The notes: a model not told the origin generated them from the sequence alone. Shown: positions 7,522-18,219, counted from the first letter of the stretch. The stretch: 64,000 nucleotides of DNA from Nitrobacteraceae bacterium AZCC 2146 (GCA_036924855.1 JBAGRP010000001.1:6560001-6624000); one strand, 5' to 3'. A program made the numbers and translations.

Positions 7522-9375
7522 TCAGGGCGCAGTGGCACGATCCTTGGAAACGGAGAGTCGGATCGTCAGGCCTTCCGGCTTCCAATCGCGCGAAATCTCG
7601 CCTCCCAACTGGCCCTTCACCGTTCCGCGGGCGAGCAGGGTGCCAAAACCTTCACCATTACTTTGGTGGTCGACGCGAGGACCGCCAAGCTCCGTCCACG
7701 TCAAGACGAACTGGCCGTCGTCCTCGGAACAGGCAATATCGACGTGGCCCGTCTGCGTCGAAAGCGCGCCATACTTGGCGGCGTTGGTGGCGAATTCATG
7801 CAGAAGCAGCGCGAAACTCGTCACCGAGCTGCCGGCGAGTCGAATATCAGGTCCGCTGACCGTAAATCGCGCTCTGCCGCTTTCCGTTTGACCCTCGTAG
7901 GGCGAAAGGATTGTTTTGATCAAAGCGTGCAGCGTCGTTGACTGCTCCGTTCGCCGACCGCCCTCCGAAGTCACAGTCAGTGTGAGTGCGTGGGCCCGCG
8001 CCAGCGCCATCAATCGATCTCGGACCACCGACGAAAGTTCTTCCGACGTGGTGGCTGAGCGTGCACTCAGGGTCACCACACCGCTGGCTAGGGCGAACAG
8101 ATTCTTGACGCGGTGGTCCATCTCTCTGAGCAGCAGTCGCTGCTGTTCCTCCGCTCGCTTGCGCTCGGTGACATCGCGGGCGATCTTCGAGGCACCGATG
8201 ATCTTGCCTTGCGGATTTCTGACCGGCGACACGGTCAGCGAAATGTCGAAGAGGCTTCCGTCTTTCCGCCGCCGGCGGGTTTCGTAGTGGTCGATGCGCT
8301 CGCCGCGGCGAATCCGGCTGAGGATCGTCGTTTCCTCGTCGAGCCGATCCGTTGGAATAAGCATCGTGACCGGCTTGCCGATCGCTTCTTCGGCCTTGTA
8401 GCCGAACAGCCGCTCTGCGCCCTGGTTCCAGCTCGTGATGACGCCATCGAGGTCCTTCGTCAGGACGGCGTCATCGGAGGACTCGACGATGGCCGCGATG
8501 CCTCGATAACGCGCTTCGCTTTCGCGAAGGCGCTTCTCGGCTTCGTCGCGCTGGGTGATGTCCACTAGCGTGTTCACGGCGCCGATGAGTGCACCCGAAG
8601 CGTCGAAAAGCGGCGTGGGATAGGGAATGAAGGGGACGCGCGTGCCGTCAGGGCGCTCGGCAATCGCCTCCATGCCTCGGATGGGGCGCTTCTCCTTCAG
8701 CGCCAGAGCCATCGGGCATTCATCGTGCGGCAGCGGCGTGCCGTCGGGCCAAAACAGCTTCCATGAGCCGCAGAACTCGCTCTTGCCGAGTTCCGGATGT
8801 ACGCCCCAAAGCTCGGCCGCTGCCTCGTTGTAGAACGTGATGTGCCCGGCAGCGTCCGTTGTATAAACCGCCACCGGCAAGGCCTGCAGAAGCCCGTCGG
8901 GGGTTTGCCTGTTCGCGTCCAGGTAAAGCTGGGGCGAACGTTGCTCGGGTTTGCTGCGGAAAACGTTTACCGCCCCGATGATGCGATCGGAGTCGTCTTT
9001 GATCGCTTCAATGTTCACGAGCGCCACAATGCGCGTGCCGTCGGGGCGCTCGATCACGATCTCCTGGTCGCGCAGTCCTTCGCCGGTTGCGAGAACGTCA
9101 GCCATCGGACATTTGGCATGCGGTACGAGATCGCCGTTCAAACCATAAAGGCGATAAGAGCCGCAGTAGCGAACCGCCGGGTCACCGACTTTCGGCGAGC
9201 AGCCCCACAGTTCGGCCGCCGCGCGGTTATAGCGGACGATGAGGCCGGCCCTGTCACAGACATAGACGCCGATCGGCAGAAGATCCAACAGGCGATCGGG
9301 AAGGTCCAGAACACGCTCGTCCAGGAAGGACTGAAATGGAACCGTGGACTCTATGTGGCCGACAAGGCTCGTCAT
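7522..9375 (-). CDS. Multi-PAS HWE-family sensor histidine kinase
   Basis: The 617-residue protein has three PAS domains: about residues 24-140, 160-275 and 285-405, the third with SSDDAVLTKDLDGVITSWNQ and a PAC-like IIGASKIARDVTERK end. The kinase domain at 415-612 is HWE type: the phospho-acceptor is His in REMDHRVKNLFAL, and the ATP-binding part contains HEFATNAAKYGAL. No membrane helix is seen, so it is probably cytosolic and senses redox, light or small ligands through PAS. No response regulator lies beside it, making it an orphan in this window. It converges with the ECF42 gene, the stops 47 bp apart. Confidence 0.92.
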   Translation of the reverse strand: MTSLVGHIESTVPFQSFLDERVLDLPDRLLDLLPIGVYVCDRAGLIVRYNRAAAELWGCSPKVGDPAVRYCGSYRLYGLNGDLVPHAKCPMADVLATGEGLRDQEIVIERPDGTRIVALVNIEAIKDDSDRIIGAVNVFRSKPEQRSPQLYLDANRQTPDGLLQALPVAVYTTDAAGHITFYNEAAAELWGVHPELGKSEFCGSWKLFWPDGTPLPHDECPMALALKEKRPIRGMEAIAERPDGTRVPFIPYPTPLFDASGALIGAVNTLVDITQRDEAEKRLRESEARYRGIAAIVESSDDAVLTKDLDGVITSWNQGAERLFGYKAEEAIGKPVTMLIPTDRLDEETTILSRIRRGERIDHYETRRRRKDGSLFDISLTVSPVRNPQGKIIGASKIARDVTERKRAEEQQRLLLREMDHRVKNLFALASGVVTLSARSATTSEELSSVVRDRLMALARAHALTLTVTSEGGRRTEQSTTLHALIKTILSPYEGQTESGRARFTVSGPDIRLAGSSVTSFALLLHEFATNAAKYGALSTQTGHVDIACSEDDGQFVLTWTELGGPRVDHQSNGEGFGTLLARGTVKGQLGGEISRDWKPEGLTIRLSVSKDRATAP

Positions 9376-9628
9376 GGACGAACTCCAACACCTCGGACAT
9401 CCCTGCTAGCGTTGCAGGCAAGCGCCATTGTCACCCGCCGATCGCTACCTATTCACTTTAGCATTTAGGCGAACCCTCGCAATGACGGTTCCTCGGCAAT
9501 CGGGATAATCGTCCGCCTACGGGAAGGTTCTCGGCATATCGTCATTTCGAGAAATTTGGGCGCAAATGTCGGCTTCTGATCGCACCAAAGCGAACGACCG
9601 CCAGTACCTGCGGATCATGAGTTCGCGC

Positions 9629-10408
9629 CTAGATCGCCGCGCCAGTCGTCTCGGCCGGCAGGCTGGCGAGCAGCGCCTGCAGCGTGGTCAGCGTCGAATG
9701 ATCGGTGATGCCGTCGATGCGTTCCGGCCGGAAGTGGCGCTGGAATGCGGTGACGACTTCCATCGTGGTGGCATCATACTGGCCGTTCGGTTCGATGCCG
9801 TAGCCATAGCGCGCCAGCGCATGCTGTAACGCCAGCACACGTTCGCCCTCGGCGCCGAGCTTGATGCTTTCGCCGCGCACGATCGTCGCCGGACGGACCC
9901 AGTGGCCGACGCCGGAATTGGCCAGCGAGTGCCACGGGAATTTCTCGCCGGGATCTTTCTTGCGCGAGGGCGAGACATCGGAATGGCCGAGCACGCGATG
10001 CGCCGGCAATTCGTGGCGCAGCATGATGCCGCGGCACAACGTCGTGACAGCTGCGATCTGCCGGCTGGGAAAATCCGGATAGCCCCAGTCATGGCCGCGG
10101 TTGATGATCTCGATGCCGATCGAACGGGAATTGATGTCGGCCTCGCCGGCCCAATGGGCGATGCCGGCATGCCAGGCGCGCTTGGCTTCAGGCACGGTCT
10201 GCACGATGCGGCCGTCTTCCATGACGATGTAATGCGCGGAGACGTCGGTGCCGGCGGTGCACAGCCGGGTGATCGCGCCCTCGGCATCGGGCATGCCGGT
10301 GTAGTGCAGCACGATCATATCGGGCACGAGGCCATTGTTGCGCTCGCCGAAATTCACTGACGGAATCACATCGGAAACGACGGAAGAATCCGGAGTAAAA
10401 ATTGGCAT
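9629..10408 (-). CDS. N-acetylmuramoyl-L-alanine amidase, AmpD/AmiD type with peptidoglycan-binding domain
   Basis: The predicted zinc amidase cleaves the MurNAc-L-Ala bond. Amidase_2 covers residues about 25-165; the metal ligands expected for the family are visible as His in VLHYTGM, His in LGHSDVSP and Asp in KKDPGEKFPW. A peptidoglycan-binding_1 domain follows at about 190-250 (GAEGERVLALQHALARYGY). I chose ATG 10408 (MPIFTPDSS), with AAGGG 11 bp upstream, giving 259 residues; ATG 10489 is a possible longer start. No signal peptide or lipobox is visible with either, so cytosolic muropeptide recycling is more likely than envelope turnover. It is divergent from the dcw cluster. Confidence 0.88.
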   Translation of the reverse strand: MPIFTPDSSVVSDVIPSVNFGERNNGLVPDMIVLHYTGMPDAEGAITRLCTAGTDVSAHYIVMEDGRIVQTVPEAKRAWHAGIAHWAGEADINSRSIGIEIINRGHDWGYPDFPSRQIAAVTTLCRGIMLRHELPAHRVLGHSDVSPSRKKDPGEKFPWHSLANSGVGHWVRPATIVRGESIKLGAEGERVLALQHALARYGYGIEPNGQYDATTMEVVTAFQRHFRPERIDGITDHSTLTTLQALLASLPAETTGAAI

Positions 10409-10929
10409 GTCCGCGGCGCCCTTGGGAATCGGAAGGGCGCGCTGACGCTTCGAATCAGATCCTTGAGACGTGAATGAACCTGATGGCATGGGGCAACTCA
10501 AACCTGGCAGGAGAACGGCGGCGTATTCGGCCGGCGCCGCCTCGGCCGCACTATCCCGGCCAGCGTCGCGTCGCGCAACGGTTGTGTGACATCTATCCAG
10601 TACTTTCGCCGATGGTGGTGCGGTGCATCATCGTCGGCCGGTTCCATGATGGGGTAGGAAGGCGGCGCCCAAATGCTTAAATCCTCTCGCCAACCATCAA
10701 CGCTTTCTTAACGCTAAGCGACGTTACTGAGGGGTGAAGAGCCGGTCCGTTGGGGCCGGCCGAGGTTCCATTTGACGCTCAAATCCCATGGCAACCCTTC
10801 CAATTCCATGCGGAAAACCGGGTTTGCCTGCCGATCGCGCGGGCGGAGCGCCCAGTGGAACCGGTAATTGCGTGACGCTGCGGCTTTTCGGGCGGAAAAG
10901 CCGGGCGACGCGCCGACAGTTGAGGCGAA
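10409..10929 (+). other. Leader and promoter region of the dcw cluster
   Basis: This 521-bp stretch between the amidase and the mraZ remnant holds no convincing gene. It contains a perfect stem-loop, CGGCTTTTC at 10881-10889 and GAAAAGCCG at 10895-10903, located 27 bp before the mraZ-remnant ATG and without a T-tract on the sense strand. I see no repeated TGGG-type MraZ boxes and no full CtrA site (TTAA-N7-TTAAC). The cluster promoter must lie here but I cannot pinpoint it. Confidence 0.5.
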
Positions 10930-11019
10930 ATGGGCCAGTTGGTGTCCAGTTTGACGTTGCGCCTCGATGCGAAGGGCCGGATTTTGCCGGTTCCATCCCG
11001 CTTCGGAGCGGGCGCATGA
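10930..11019 (+). pseudogene. mraZ: mraZ remnant (29 codons), overlapping rsmH
   Basis: ATG 10930 opens a 29-residue frame. Residues 8-18 read [11 protein letters not shown], the DAKGR signature of the first AbrB-like half of MraZ, followed by P-containing sequence where MraZ has its VPxxFR segment. The frame then ends at TGA 11017-11019, whereas intact MraZ is about 150 residues with a second DxxGR repeat that is absent here. The stop overlaps the rsmH start as ATGA, and GAGG lies 5 bp before the ATG, so the stub could still be translated as a leader peptide coupled to rsmH. MraZ normally represses the dcw operon, so regulation has probably changed. Position directly before rsmH supports the identity. 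Confidence 0.8.
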
Positions 11020-12011
11020 CCGCGTCTGATGTCCGCCACGTCCCCGTTCTCGGCCGCGAAGCTGTCGAGGCGCTGAAGCCCCGCGATGGTGGCATCTATG
11101 TCGATGCCACTTTTGGCGCCGGCGGTTATTCCCGCGCCATTCTCGCCACCGCCGGCACCCGCGTGATCGGCATCGATCGCGACCGCACCGCCATCGCCGG
11201 CGGCTTCGATCTCGTCGACAGCTCCGATGGCCGGCTGACTCTGGTCGAGGACCGCTTCTCTCATCTCGCCGAGGTCTGTGCCGCACAGGGCGAAAGCCTC
11301 GTCGATGGCGTCGTGATGGATGTAGGGGTGTCGTCGATGCAGGTCGACCAGCCCGAGCGCGGCTTCTCGTTTCGCTTCGACGGCCCGCTCGACATGCGGA
11401 TGGGCCATGACGGCCCGACCGCGGCCGATGTTGTCGCCAGGGCCTCGGAAGCCGATCTCGCCAACATCATCTATATCTTCGGTGAGGAACGGCATTCCCG
11501 CGCCGTCGCCCGCGCCATCGTCGCGGCGCGCAAGGAGGCACCGATCGTCACCACGCGCGAACTGGTCGACATCGTCCAGAAAGTGGTGTGGGCGAAGCCC
11601 GGCGAGATCCATCCGGCAACGCGGACGTTCCAGGCGCTGCGGATCTTCGTCAACGAGGAACTCGACGAACTGCATACCGCGTTGGCCGCTGCCGAGCGCG
11701 TGCTGAAGCCGGGCGGCCGGCTCGTGGTGGTGTCGTTCCATTCGCTGGAAGACCGCATCGTCAAGAATTTCATGGTCGAGCGCAGCAAGACCGGTGGCGG
11801 CTCGCGGCATCTGCCGGAAGTGTCGCAGTCCGCGCCGCGCTTCACACTCGTCAACAAGCGTCCGATCGTAGCGGGCGCCGACGAAGTCAGCGCCAATCCG
11901 CGTGCACGCTCCGCCAAACTGCGCGCCGCCGAACGCACCGACGCACCGGCGCAGGATGCCGGTCCGCTGCCGGGCTGGCCATCGCTCGCCGACGTGATGA
12001 GGGGAGGCTGA
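11016..12011 (+). CDS. rsmH: 16S rRNA (cytosine1402-N4)-methyltransferase
   Basis: RsmH (MraW) methylates C1402 of 16S rRNA using S-adenosylmethionine. The 331-residue product has [13 protein letters not shown] at the N-terminus, the SAM-binding [14 protein letters not shown] at about 30-43, GIDRD at 52-56, [10 protein letters not shown] near 100, and [13 protein letters not shown] near 245. ATG 11016 gives the usual family N-terminus; a longer in-frame extension to 10788 has no family resemblance. The start overlaps the stop of the mraZ remnant by 4 nt. ftsL follows after 2 nt. Confidence 0.96.
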   Translation: MTASDVRHVPVLGREAVEALKPRDGGIYVDATFGAGGYSRAILATAGTRVIGIDRDRTAIAGGFDLVDSSDGRLTLVEDRFSHLAEVCAAQGESLVDGVVMDVGVSSMQVDQPERGFSFRFDGPLDMRMGHDGPTAADVVARASEADLANIIYIFGEERHSRAVARAIVAARKEAPIVTTRELVDIVQKVVWAKPGEIHPATRTFQALRIFVNEELDELHTALAAAERVLKPGGRLVVVSFHSLEDRIVKNFMVERSKTGGGSRHLPEVSQSAPRFTLVNKRPIVAGADEVSANPRARSAKLRAAERTDAPAQDAGPLPGWPSLADVMRGG

Positions 12012-12013
12012 GC

Positions 12014-12394
12014 ATGCGCATCATCCACCTTCTCGTCATCGCCGTGCTGGTGTTCGCCGCCGCCTATGTCTACCGCATCAAGATGGAATCCACCGTGCGC
12101 ACCGAGCGGGTGCTGCGGCTGCATGCCGACATCCGCGAACAGCGCGACGCCATCGCCTCGCTGCGCGCGGAATGGGCCAAGCTCGATGCGCCGATGCGGC
12201 TGCAGGGCCTCGCCGAGCGGCATCTGGCGCTGAAGCCGATCACCGCGCAGCAATTCGACACGCTGAAGAACCTGCCGGATCGGCCGCCGAGCTTCGCCAA
12301 ACCCGGCGATCCCGATCCGATCGGCGCCATGATCGATACCATCGATCCGGATATCGTCACCGGCTCGTTGCCCGCGCCGGAGGATCCGCAGTGA
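12014..12394 (+). CDS. ftsL: Cell division protein FtsL
   Basis: This small bitopic divisome protein has 126 residues: membrane segment at about 2-20 (IIHLLVIAVLVFAAAYVY), then a coiled-coil leucine-zipper stretch (LRLHADIREQRDAIASLRAEW), and a Pro-rich acidic tail. FtsL forms the FtsQLB complex and activates FtsW-FtsI. GGGGAGG at 12001-12007 provides its ribosome binding site. Its TGA overlaps the GTG start of ftsI. Sequence conservation in this family is low, so position, size and topology carry the call. Confidence 0.9.
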   Translation: MRIIHLLVIAVLVFAAAYVYRIKMESTVRTERVLRLHADIREQRDAIASLRAEWAKLDAPMRLQGLAERHLALKPITAQQFDTLKNLPDRPPSFAKPGDPDPIGAMIDTIDPDIVTGSLPAPEDPQ

Positions 12395-14154
12395 CCGACC
12401 AGGTGCCCACTATCCGGAAGCCCGTGGCGAAGCCGGCCGAGCCGTGGCGGCAGCGGCTGATCCGCAGCCTGCTATACGGGCGCAACGTCGATCGCGCCGC
12501 CAAGGCGCGGGCGCGCGTCGGCCTCGCCATGATCGCCTTCGGCGGCATCTATGGCGTGATCGCCGTTCGTCTCATCATGTTCGCCGTCGGCGGCGACAAC
12601 CATGCCGAACGCCGCGCTACCAAGGACGCCATCGCCACCGCGCGTCCCGATATCATCGATCGCAATGGCGCGGTGCTGGCGACCGACGTGAAGTCGCCGT
12701 CGCTGTTCAGCGAACCGCGCCGGATCATCGACAAGGACGAAGCGGTCGAATTGCTCACGGGGGCGCTGCCAGACCTCGACTCCGCCGAGGTGCGCGAGCG
12801 GCTGTCGAACCGAAAAGGTTTCGCCTGGCTGAAGCGCGAGATCACGCCGCAGCAGCAGCGCGACATTCATCGCCTCGGCATTCCCGGCATCGGCTTCCTG
12901 CGCGAGAACAAGCGGGTCTATCCGAGCGGCTCAGCCGTCTCGCATGTGATCGGTCTTGTCAACATCGACAACCAGGGCATTGCCGGCATCGAGAAGTGGC
13001 TCGACACCAACGGCCTCGCCGATCTCCATCAGGCGGGTTTTGCATCGGACCGCCTGCAGAAGCCGGTCGAACTCGCCGTCGATCTGCGCGTCGAGCACGC
13101 GTTGCGCGACGAACTGCTCAAGGCGAAAGACAAGTACAAGGCCAAGGCGGCCTCCGGCCTGATCTCCAACGTCAAGACCGGCGAGATCGTGGCGATGGTG
13201 TCGCTGCCGGATTTCGATCCGAACAATCCGAAAGAGGCGCACGATCCCGACCGCATCAACCGCCTTACCACCGGCGTCTACGAGATGGGCTCGACCTTCA
13301 AGACGCTGACGCTGGCAATGGCACTGGATTCCGGCAAGGCCAACCTCAACAGCATGTACGATGCACGGGCGCCTCTGAGCTACGGCAAGTTCAAGATCCA
13401 CGACAGCCATTCGCTCGGCCGCTTCATCTCGCTGGCGGAAGTGTTTACGTTCTCGTCGAACATCGGCGCGGCGCGGGTCGCGCTGCAGCAGGGCGTCGAG
13501 GCACACAAGACGTTCCTGAAGAAGGTCGGCCAGCTCGACCGGCTGCGCACCGAACTGCCGGAAAGCGCGATGCCGATCGTGCCGAAGCGCTGGGGCGAAC
13601 TCAACACCATCACGATTTCGTTCGGCCACGGTCTTTCGGTGGCGCCGCTGCAGGCGGTGATGGGCATCAACGCCATGGTCAATGGCGGCTACCTGATCCC
13701 GCCGACGTTCCTGAAGCGCACCGAACAGGAAGCGCAGGAAATCGGCAAGCGCGTGGTGAAGAAGGATACCAGCGACAAGATCCGCTATCTGATGCGGCTC
13801 AACGCCGAGACCGGTACCGCGCGGCAGGCCGACCTGCTGTCCAAGGGCTACTACATCGGCGGCAAGACCGGCACCGCGGAGAAGGTCGTGGGCGGCCGCT
13901 ACTCCAAGAAGCAGGTGCTGAATTCCTTCACCGCGATCCTGCCGGCGGACAATCCGCAATTCCAGGTGCTGGTGATGCTGGACGAGCCGAAGGCGCTGCC
14001 GGAAACCCATGGCTTCATCACTTCGGGCTGGAATGCGGTGCCGGCCGGCGGCAAGGTGATCGCCCGCGTCGCACCCTTGCTGGGGCTCGAACCGCGCTTC
14101 GACCTGCCGACGTCCGATCGCCTTATTCTTGCGGCATCGAGGGCTACACAGTAA
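12391..14154 (+). CDS. ftsI: Peptidoglycan D,D-transpeptidase FtsI (PBP3)
   Basis: FtsI cross-links septal peptidoglycan. The 587-residue class B penicillin-binding protein has one membrane segment at about 50-72, a PBP dimerisation domain ([15 protein letters not shown] near 85) and the transpeptidase domain with all three motifs: STFK with catalytic Ser near 301, SSN near 355 and KTGT near 492. I chose GTG 12391, overlapping the ftsL stop as GTGA; an extension upstream in the same frame would run through ftsL. FtsW and FtsL, its partners, are in the same cluster. Confidence 0.96.
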   Translation: MTDQVPTIRKPVAKPAEPWRQRLIRSLLYGRNVDRAAKARARVGLAMIAFGGIYGVIAVRLIMFAVGGDNHAERRATKDAIATARPDIIDRNGAVLATDVKSPSLFSEPRRIIDKDEAVELLTGALPDLDSAEVRERLSNRKGFAWLKREITPQQQRDIHRLGIPGIGFLRENKRVYPSGSAVSHVIGLVNIDNQGIAGIEKWLDTNGLADLHQAGFASDRLQKPVELAVDLRVEHALRDELLKAKDKYKAKAASGLISNVKTGEIVAMVSLPDFDPNNPKEAHDPDRINRLTTGVYEMGSTFKTLTLAMALDSGKANLNSMYDARAPLSYGKFKIHDSHSLGRFISLAEVFTFSSNIGAARVALQQGVEAHKTFLKKVGQLDRLRTELPESAMPIVPKRWGELNTITISFGHGLSVAPLQAVMGINAMVNGGYLIPPTFLKRTEQEAQEIGKRVVKKDTSDKIRYLMRLNAETGTARQADLLSKGYYIGGKTGTAEKVVGGRYSKKQVLNSFTAILPADNPQFQVLVMLDEPKALPETHGFITSGWNAVPAGGKVIARVAPLLGLEPRFDLPTSDRLILAASRATQ

Positions 14155-14158
14155 CGCC

Positions 14159-14182
14159 GCACCGGCGCTTTACAGCCGGTGC
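14159..14182 (+). other. Stem-loop between ftsI and murE
   Basis: GCACCGGC at 14159-14166 pairs perfectly with GCCGGTGC at 14175-14182 across an 8-nt loop. No T-tract follows on the sense strand, so it is not a classical terminator. It may adjust transcript stability or murE expression in an otherwise tightly packed operon; this is inference. Confidence 0.4.
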
Positions 14183-14235
14183 AAAATGCGGTTTGCGTGG
14201 CGTTGCATGAACCTGATGGCCCGAACTGGAACAGC

Positions 14236-15693
14236 ATGAAACTGCGCGACCTCTTCAGCAATGATGCCGTGATCGACAAGCCCGCGGGCGACGTCAGCGT
14301 CACCGGTCTCGCTGTGGACAGTCGCGCTGTGAAACCCGGCGACCTGTTTTTTGCGCTCGCGGGTGCGAAGACCGACGGTGCGCGTTTCGTCACCCAGGCG
14401 ATCGCCGCAGGCGCCGTCGCCGTCGCCGGCGATCACAAGCATATCGGTCTGCCCGTGCCATTCGTGGTCACACCAAATCCGCGCCGCGCGCTGGCGCTGG
14501 CGGCGGCAACATTCTATCCGCGGCAGCCCGCCGTGATCGCGGCGGTGACCGGCACGTCAGGCAAGACCTCGGTGGCGTCGTTCGCGCGCGAGATCTGGGG
14601 ACGGCTCGGCCACGCCTCTGCCAGCATCGGTACCATCGGTCTGGTGTCGCCGAAGCGCACCGTCTATGGCTCGCTGACCACGCCGGACCCGATCGCGCTG
14701 CATCGTCAGCTCGATGAAATCACCGGCGAGGGCGTCACGCATCTGGCGCTGGAAGCCTCGTCGCACGGCCTCGATCAGTATCGACTCGACGGCGTCCGCG
14801 TTGCCGCCGGCGGCTTTACCAACCTGTCGCGCGACCACATGGATTATCATCCCGACGTCGCGCACTATCTCAACGCAAAACTGCGGCTGTTCCGCGATCT
14901 CGTCGTTGATGGCGGCGTCGCGGTGATCGCGGCCGATCACGACTGCTCGCCGGAAGTCATCGACACCGCGCGCTCGCGAAACCTGCGCATCATCACCGTC
15001 GGCCGCAAAGGTGATAGCGCCGGCGAGGGCATTTGCCTCGTCGAAGCCGCGATCGACGGTTTCGCGCAGAAGCTGACGCTTGAGCACAAAGGCAAAACCC
15101 GCGCGATCAAACTGCCGCTGGTCGGTGAATTCCAGATCGAGAATGCGCTGGTCGCGGCCGGCCTGGTGATCGGCACTGGCGGTGATGCCGATCAGGTATT
15201 CGCCTCGCTCGAACATCTCGAAGGCGCCAAGGGCCGGCTGGAACGCGTCGGTGAGCACAACGGCGCGCCGATCTTCGTCGATTACGCGCACAAGCCCGAC
15301 GCCTTGGCGAAGGCGCTGCAGGCGCTGCGGCCCTATGCCAGGCGCAAGCTCGTCGTGGTGTTCGGCGCCGGCGGCGACCGCGATGCCGGCAAGCGGCCGC
15401 TGATGGGCGAGATCGCCTCTGACAATGCCGATAGCGTGATCGTCACCGACGACAATCCGCGCAGCGAAAATCCGGCCGCGATCCGCGCGGCAATTCTGGC
15501 TGCCGCGAAAGACGCGAAAGAGATCGGCGACCGCGCCGAAGCCATTCGCGTGGCGATCTCCGGCCTGCAGCCCGGCGACGCACTGCTGATCGCCGGCAAG
15601 GGCCATGAAACAGGACAGATCGTCGGCGACCGCGTGCTGCCATTCAGCGATCATGAAGCCGCGGCTGCGGCGCTGGCGGCGAGGGTTGCATGA
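14236..15693 (+). CDS. murE: UDP-MurNAc-tripeptide synthetase MurE (meso-DAP adding)
   Basis: The cytosolic ATP-dependent ligase adds meso-diaminopimelate to UDP-MurNAc-L-Ala-D-Glu. It has 485 residues with the three Mur ligase domains: the N-terminal UDP-binding part ([20 protein letters not shown]), an ATP loop GTSGKTS near 106, and the C-terminal domain with DDNPRSE near 405. The DNPR motif marks diaminopimelate rather than lysine specificity. The start at 14236 (MKLRDLF) is preferred over an in-frame codon at 14179 because it gives the family N-terminus. It ends overlapping murF by 4 nt. Confidence 0.96.
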   Translation: MKLRDLFSNDAVIDKPAGDVSVTGLAVDSRAVKPGDLFFALAGAKTDGARFVTQAIAAGAVAVAGDHKHIGLPVPFVVTPNPRRALALAAATFYPRQPAVIAAVTGTSGKTSVASFAREIWGRLGHASASIGTIGLVSPKRTVYGSLTTPDPIALHRQLDEITGEGVTHLALEASSHGLDQYRLDGVRVAAGGFTNLSRDHMDYHPDVAHYLNAKLRLFRDLVVDGGVAVIAADHDCSPEVIDTARSRNLRIITVGRKGDSAGEGICLVEAAIDGFAQKLTLEHKGKTRAIKLPLVGEFQIENALVAAGLVIGTGGDADQVFASLEHLEGAKGRLERVGEHNGAPIFVDYAHKPDALAKALQALRPYARRKLVVVFGAGGDRDAGKRPLMGEIASDNADSVIVTDDNPRSENPAAIRAAILAAAKDAKEIGDRAEAIRVAISGLQPGDALLIAGKGHETGQIVGDRVLPFSDHEAAAAALAARVA

Positions 15694-17126
15694 GCGAATT
15701 TTTGTGGACATCCGCTGCGATGGCGGAAGCAATGCGCGCCGCCACGCAAGGCGCGCTGCCCGACGGCATCAATGGCATTTCCATCGACAGCCGCACCATC
15801 GCGCCGGGCGACGCTTACTTCGCCATCAAGGGTGACGTCCATGACGGCCACGCCTTCGTCGACGCCGCGCTGAAGGCCGGCGCCGGGCTTGCCGTGGTCG
15901 AAGCCGCGCAGCGCGACAAGTTCGCCGCCGATGCGCGGCTGCTGATTGTTGAGGACGTGCTCGCCGGCCTCGTCGACCTCGCGCGGGCTTCCCGCGCGCG
16001 GCTCGGCGCTCAAATTGTTGCGGTCACTGGTTCCGTCGGCAAGACCTCGACCAAGGAGATGCTGCACGGCGTGCTGGCGGAGCAGGGCGAGACCCACGCC
16101 TCGGTGGCGTCGTTCAACAATCACTGGGGCGTGCCGCTGACGCTGGCGCGCTGCCCGCCGACGGCGCGCTTTGCGGTCCTCGAGATCGGCATGAATCATA
16201 GCGGCGAGATCGAGCCGCTGGTGAAGCTGGTGCGGCCGCACTTCGCCATCATCACCACCGTCGAGCCGGTGCATCTGGAATTCTTTGCCGGCGTCGAGGC
16301 GATTGCCGACGCCAAGGCGGAAATCTTTGCGGGCCTCGAACCCGGTGGCACCGCCATCCTCAATCGTGACAACCCGCAATTCGCGCGGCTGCAAAAGCAC
16401 GCCAAGCAAGCCGGCGTGTCGCGCATCGTATCGTTCGGCGCCGACAAGACGTCCGAGGCGCGATTGCTCGACGTCGCACTGCACCCGACCTGCTCGGCGG
16501 TTCATGCCAGCATCCTCGACCACGACGTCACCTACAAGCTCGGCATGCCCGGCCGCCACATGGCGATGAATTCGCTGGCGGTGCTGGCGGCGGCGACCTT
16601 GATGGGCGCCGATCTCGCGCTCGCGGCACTGACACTGTCGCATGTGCACCCGGCGACGGGGCGCGGCGTCCGTCACCGTCTGGAAGTGGCCGGCGGCGAG
16701 GCGATCGTGATCGACGAAACCTTCAACGCCAATCCGGCGTCGATGACCGCGGCCCTGAGCGTGCTCGGCGCGGCTGCGGTCGGGCCGCAGGGCCGCCGCA
16801 TCGCGGTGCTCGGCGATATGCTCGAACTCGGCCCCAATGGCGGGGAACTGCACCGCGGCCTGATCGAGGCGGTCAAATCCGAGAGTATCGACCTGGTCTT
16901 TTGCTGTGGTCCGCTGATGCGCCATCTGTGGGATGCCCTTTCCACGGGCAAGCGGGGCGGCTATGCCGATGATGCGGCAGGGCTCGAATCGCAGGTATTG
17001 GCCGCGATCCGCGCCGGCGATGCCATCATGGTCAAGGGCTCGAAGGGCTCGCGCATGAAACCGATTGTCTCCGCGCTCGAAAAGCGCTTTCCCGGCAACG
17101 CCGCGCTCGATGATGCCGCGGTATAG
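15690..17126 (+). CDS. murF: UDP-MurNAc-tripeptide:D-Ala-D-Ala ligase MurF
   Basis: MurF attaches the D-Ala-D-Ala dipeptide to complete the UDP-MurNAc-pentapeptide. The 478-residue product shows SIDSRTIAPGDAYFAI in the N-terminal domain, the ATP loop GSVGKTS near 114, NNHWGVPLTLARCP, EIGMNHSGEI, and IDETFNANPASM in the C-terminal part. The ATG overlaps the murE stop as ATGA. Its dipeptide substrate would be made by a D-Ala-D-Ala ligase; the one in this cluster is anomalous (see 28916 and 30118). mraY follows after 10 nt. Confidence 0.96.
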   Translation: MSEFLWTSAAMAEAMRAATQGALPDGINGISIDSRTIAPGDAYFAIKGDVHDGHAFVDAALKAGAGLAVVEAAQRDKFAADARLLIVEDVLAGLVDLARASRARLGAQIVAVTGSVGKTSTKEMLHGVLAEQGETHASVASFNNHWGVPLTLARCPPTARFAVLEIGMNHSGEIEPLVKLVRPHFAIITTVEPVHLEFFAGVEAIADAKAEIFAGLEPGGTAILNRDNPQFARLQKHAKQAGVSRIVSFGADKTSEARLLDVALHPTCSAVHASILDHDVTYKLGMPGRHMAMNSLAVLAAATLMGADLALAALTLSHVHPATGRGVRHRLEVAGGEAIVIDETFNANPASMTAALSVLGAAAVGPQGRRIAVLGDMLELGPNGGELHRGLIEAVKSESIDLVFCCGPLMRHLWDALSTGKRGGYADDAAGLESQVLAAIRAGDAIMVKGSKGSRMKPIVSALEKRFPGNAALDDAAV

Positions 17127-17136
17127 GGCGGACTGA

Positions 17137-18219
17137 ATGTTCTACTGGCTGATCGACTTCGCCGGCACCATCCCGGTATTCAACGTGTTCCGCTACATCA
17201 CCTTCCGCACCGGCGGTGCGATGGTGACCGGCGCGCTGTTCGTGTTTCTGTTCGGGCCCTGGATCATCGACAATCTGCGGCTGCGCCAGGGCAAGGGCCA
17301 GCCGATCCGCAGCGACGGGCCGCAGTCGCATCTGGTCAAGATCGGCACGCCCACCATGGGCGGGCTGATGATCCTCTCCGGGCTGGTGGTCTCCACCTTG
17401 CTGTGGGCCAATCCGCGCAACCCCTATGTCTGGATCGTGCTGGCGGTGACGCTCGGCTTCGGCTTCGTCGGCTTCTACGACGACTATCTGAAAGTCACCA
17501 AGCAGACCCACGCCGGCTTCTCCGGCCGCACCCGTCTCGCCATCGAGACCGTGATCGCGGCGGCGGCCTGCTACGCCTTTGTCCGGCTCGGCCGCGATCC
17601 CCTGTCGAGTTCGCTGGTGATTCCGTTCTTCAAGGATGTGATCCTGAACTTCGGCTGGTTCTTCGTCATCTTCGGCGCCTTCATCGTGGTCGGCGCCGGC
17701 AATGCGGTGAACCTCACCGACGGCCTCGATGGCCTCGCCATCGTGCCGGTGATGATTGCGTCCGCGAGCTTCGGCATGATCGCCTATCTCGCCGGCAATG
17801 CGGTGTTTTCGGACTATCTGCAGATCAACTACGTCGCCGGCACCGGCGAACTCGCGGTGCTGTGCGGCGCTGTGCTGGGGGCCGGGCTCGGCTTCCTCTG
17901 GTTCAACGCGCCGCCGGCCTCGATCTTCATGGGCGACACCGGATCGCTGGCGCTGGGCGGTATGCTCGGCTCGATCGCCGTCGCCGTGAAGCACGAGATC
18001 GTGCTCGCGGTGATCGGCGGGCTGTTCGTGCTGGAAGCGGTCTCGGTGATCGTGCAGGTCGCCTCCTTCAAGCTCACCGGCAAGCGCGTGTTCCGGATGG
18101 CGCCGATCCATCATCACTTCGAGCAGAAGGGCTGGACCGAGCCGCAGATCGTGATCCGGTTCTGGATCATCTCGGTGATGCTGGCGCTGATCGGCCTCTC
18201 CACCCTGAAGCTGCGGTGA
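17137..18219 (+). CDS. mraY: Phospho-MurNAc-pentapeptide translocase MraY
   Basis: MraY transfers phospho-MurNAc-pentapeptide onto undecaprenyl phosphate to form lipid I in the inner membrane. The 360-residue, ten-helix protein carries the family landmarks: TPTMGG near 68, [10 protein letters not shown] near 112 with the metal-binding Asp pair, [10 protein letters not shown] near 190, [11 protein letters not shown] near 265 and APIHHHFE near 322. The ATG at 17137 is 10 nt after the murF stop, and the murD start is 4 nt beyond its own stop. Confidence 0.97.
   Translation: MFYWLIDFAGTIPVFNVFRYITFRTGGAMVTGALFVFLFGPWIIDNLRLRQGKGQPIRSDGPQSHLVKIGTPTMGGLMILSGLVVSTLLWANPRNPYVWIVLAVTLGFGFVGFYDDYLKVTKQTHAGFSGRTRLAIETVIAAAACYAFVRLGRDPLSSSLVIPFFKDVILNFGWFFVIFGAFIVVGAGNAVNLTDGLDGLAIVPVMIASASFGMIAYLAGNAVFSDYLQINYVAGTGELAVLCGAVLGAGLGFLWFNAPPASIFMGDTGSLALGGMLGSIAVAVKHEIVLAVIGGLFVLEAVSVIVQVASFKLTGKRVFRMAPIHHHFEQKGWTEPQIVIRFWIISVMLALIGLSTLKLR

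Noticed and set aside
12444..14210. Long plus-strand ORF of 588 codons overlapping ftsI
   Set aside because: It is the shifted frame of ftsI, Arg/Gly-rich and without motifs; the ftsI frame carries all penicillin-binding motifs.
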